6,836 nt of DNA. Source: Kiritimatiellales bacterium (GTDB taxonomy: Bacteria > Verrucomicrobiota > Kiritimatiellia > Kiritimatiellales > Pontiellaceae). Shown one piece after another: positions 5,677 to 6,836 of this stretch. The stretch is from contig DAOUQA010000113.1 in the NCBI GenBank assembly GCA_030625905.1, forward strand, positions 1 to 6,836, in the 5' to 3' direction. How positions within the stretch are numbered: the stretch's first letter is position 1; the number at the start of each line of letters is the position of its first letter. The translations under genes were made by a program, and so were the position numbers. Under the pieces are notes generated by a model. The model was not told where the DNA came from and ran no database searches. It saw only the letters and a list, made by a program, of their open reading frames with translations.

Positions 5677-6252
5677 ATGCCAGACATCAAGGGGACCCAG
5701 ACCGAAAAGAACCTGCTGAAAGCCTTCGCGGGCGAATCGCAGGCCCGCAACCGCTACACCTATTTTGCGAGCGCTGCTAAAAAAGAAGGCCTCGTGCAGA
5801 TCTCCGATATCTTCACCGAGACGGCTAATCAGGAAAAGGAGCACGCCAAGCGCTTCTTTAAATTCCTCGAAGGCGGCGAAGTCGAAATTACTGCCACCTT
5901 CCCGGCCGGCACCGTGGGAACCACGGCTGAAAACCTTGAAGGCGCCGCCAATGGCGAAAACGAAGAGTGGACCGAGTTATACCCGGCCTTTGCCACCACC
6001 GCGCGCGAAGAGGGATTCACGGCCATCGCCACCGTAATCGAAAAGATTTCCATTGCCGAAAAGCAGCATGAAAAGCGCTACCGTGACCTGCTCAAGAACC
6101 TGAACGAAGGCAAGGTCTTCAAGAAGGACGGAAAAGTAATCTGGCGCTGCCGCAACTGCGGATTCATCCACGAGGCCGAAGAAGCTCCCGGCATGTGCCC
6201 CGCCTGCACCCACCCGCAGGCGCACTTCGAAGTGCTCGGCGAAAATTGGTAG
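5677..6252 (+). CDS. rbr: Rubrerythrin (NADH-linked peroxide reductase, diiron plus rubredoxin domains)
   Basis: The 191-residue protein reduces H2O2 to water in the cytoplasm with electrons from NAD(P)H via rubredoxin-type carriers. The N-terminal four-helix diiron domain carries Glu20 (in AGESQARNRY), Glu53 and His56 (QEKEHAKRF), Glu94, Glu97 and Glu128 with His131 (AEKQHEKRY). The C-terminal rubredoxin-like domain has CRNC at 158-161 and CPAC at 174-177. Length and spacing match the classic Desulfovibrio vulgaris enzyme almost residue for residue. ATG 5677 is preceded by AAGGAG (5664-5669) at 7 nt, 16 nt after the perR stop; the same frame runs upstream through perR but those codons are antisense to the protein evidence. 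Co-transcription with perR recalls the D. vulgaris perR-rbr operon. Expression should rise under peroxide. Confidence 0.97.
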   Translation: MPDIKGTQTEKNLLKAFAGESQARNRYTYFASAAKKEGLVQISDIFTETANQEKEHAKRFFKFLEGGEVEITATFPAGTVGTTAENLEGAANGENEEWTELYPAFATTAREEGFTAIATVIEKISIAEKQHEKRYRDLLKNLNEGKVFKKDGKVIWRCRNCGFIHEAEEAPGMCPACTHPQAHFEVLGENW

Positions 6253-6259
6253 GGAGGTG

Positions 6260-6294
6260 TAGTGCTTGGTGCTTAGTGCTTGGTGCTTGGTGCC
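6260..6294. repeat. Five tandem heptamers (TRGTGCY)
   Basis: The units are TAGTGCT, TGGTGCT, TAGTGCT, TGGTGCT and TGGTGCC, all in register and only 7 nt after the rbr stop. The differences are all transitions. They do not encode anything and have no self-complementary partner. From memory, similar heptamer arrays occur between genes in diverse bacteria; I cannot verify that here. Confidence 0.9.
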
Positions 6295-6296
6295 AA

Positions 6297-6324
6297 AACT
6301 ATTCTGCCACTAAATTGTTCTGCC
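6297..6324. repeat. Repeat related to the palindrome arm at 446-473
   Basis: The stretch AACTATTCTGCC (6297-6308), ACTAAATTG, TTCTGCC (to 6324) aligns with 446-473 read on the same strand. Apart from two single-base insertions, the differences in the aligned core are C/T or A/G transitions. It directly follows the heptamers and fills the gap up to the ruvC stop. It also contains an internal direct repeat, ATTCTGCC and GTTCTGCC. Here it is a single arm, not a palindrome. Confidence 0.6.
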
Positions 6325-6836
6325 TATATTCTCTTTGCCTGAAGCTCTTCTGGAAGCGAAAGCTGGTGATAGTGGCAGATGGCGATGGCGAGCGCATCGG
6401 CGGCGTCCTCCTGCGGTTGCTCGGCGAGATTGAGCAACCGCACCACCATCTTGGCGACCTGGTCTTTTTGCGCGGCGCCGGTGCCGACCACCGCCGATTT
6501 CACCTTGCGCGGTGCATGCTCGGTGATTTCCAGCCCTTTCTTGGCGCAAGCCGCGATAGCCACCCCGCGTGCCTGCCCGAGCACCATGGCCGTGTTGGCA
6601 TTTTTGGCAAAGAATGCGCCCTCGATCGCGGCGCAGGTCGGTTGATGCTCTTCAATCAGATCCGTGATGGAATTGAAAATATTCTCCAAGCAGAGGGAGT
6701 GGGGTACCTTGGGCTTATTCTGGATGCGGCCATAGGCCACCGCCCGCAGCTCGGAACCGCGCGCCTCGACAATCCCCACGCCCGTCGAGCGCAATGAGGT
6801 ATCGATGCCTAGTATTCGGATGGTTTCGCGAGCCAT
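6324..6836 (-). CDS. ruvC: Holliday junction resolvase RuvC
   Basis: The 170-residue endonuclease cleaves Holliday junctions symmetrically as a dimer, working with the RuvAB branch-migration motor in recombinational repair. The RNase H-like fold and its acidic catalytic residues are visible: Asp12 in LGIDTSLRSTG, Glu72 in AAIEGAFFAKN, and Asp144 and Asp147 in EDAADALAIAICH. LGQARG (86-91) and the basic HAPRKVKSAVVGTG segment (107-120) are also typical. Length agrees with the usual 160-175 residues. The ATG falls on the last three bases of the window, so its ribosome binding site and any longer start cannot be seen, but MARETIRILGIDTS looks like a natural N-terminus. It converges on rbr with only a repeat-filled gap between, and no clear terminator is seen there. 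Confidence 0.95.
   Translation of the reverse strand: MARETIRILGIDTSLRSTGVGIVEARGSELRAVAYGRIQNKPKVPHSLCLENIFNSITDLIEEHQPTCAAIEGAFFAKNANTAMVLGQARGVAIAACAKKGLEITEHAPRKVKSAVVGTGAAQKDQVAKMVVRLLNLAEQPQEDAADALAIAICHYHQLSLPEELQAKRI

Overview
The window reads as chromosomal DNA of a Gram-negative, probably anaerobic or microaerophilic bacterium with GC-rich coding sequence. LpxI implies lipid A. Pyrophosphate-dependent phosphofructokinase, a K+-dependent membrane pyrophosphatase, and a PerR/rubrerythrin operon point to an energy-limited, low-oxygen life. The mix would fit the Kiritimatiellota/Verrucomicrobiota side of the PVC group or a deltaproteobacterium-like lineage. That placement is an inference; nothing here fixes the taxon.

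Layout. Positions 1-255 (minus) hold the N-terminal part of lpxI, cut by the window edge. A 311-bp divergent gap follows, dominated by a 73-nt nearly perfect palindromic element at 401-473. pfp lies at 567-1793 (plus). It converges on a minus-strand pair at 1903-4759: hppA (first gene) and an unrecognised 260-aa gene whose start codon is one base after the hppA stop. hppA has a clear sigma-70-type promoter at 4866-4894. A divergent promoter at 5058-5085, overlapped by a perfect 7-3-7 dyad, drives a plus-strand operon: a 36-aa cysteine-rich mini-ORF (5110-5220), perR (5217-5660) and rbr (5677-6252). A short convergent gap follows, holding five tandem heptamers and a sequence related to the palindrome arms at 401-473. 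ruvC (6324-6836, minus) closes the window.

How the genes work together. Pfp and HppA both use PPi: Pfp spends it to phosphorylate fructose-6-phosphate, and HppA turns PPi hydrolysis into an ion gradient. PerR probably represses its own operon and is relieved by peroxide, and rubrerythrin then reduces the peroxide.

The most unusual item is the mini-ORF. Its first 25 residues resemble the 3Fe-4S cysteine motif of the glutamate synthase large subunit (C-x5-C-x4-C followed by P-x-GIATQ). It has a strong ribosome binding site and overlaps the perR start by ATGA, while perR lacks a ribosome binding site of its own. It is therefore both a candidate Fe-S or redox micropeptide and a candidate translational leader for perR.
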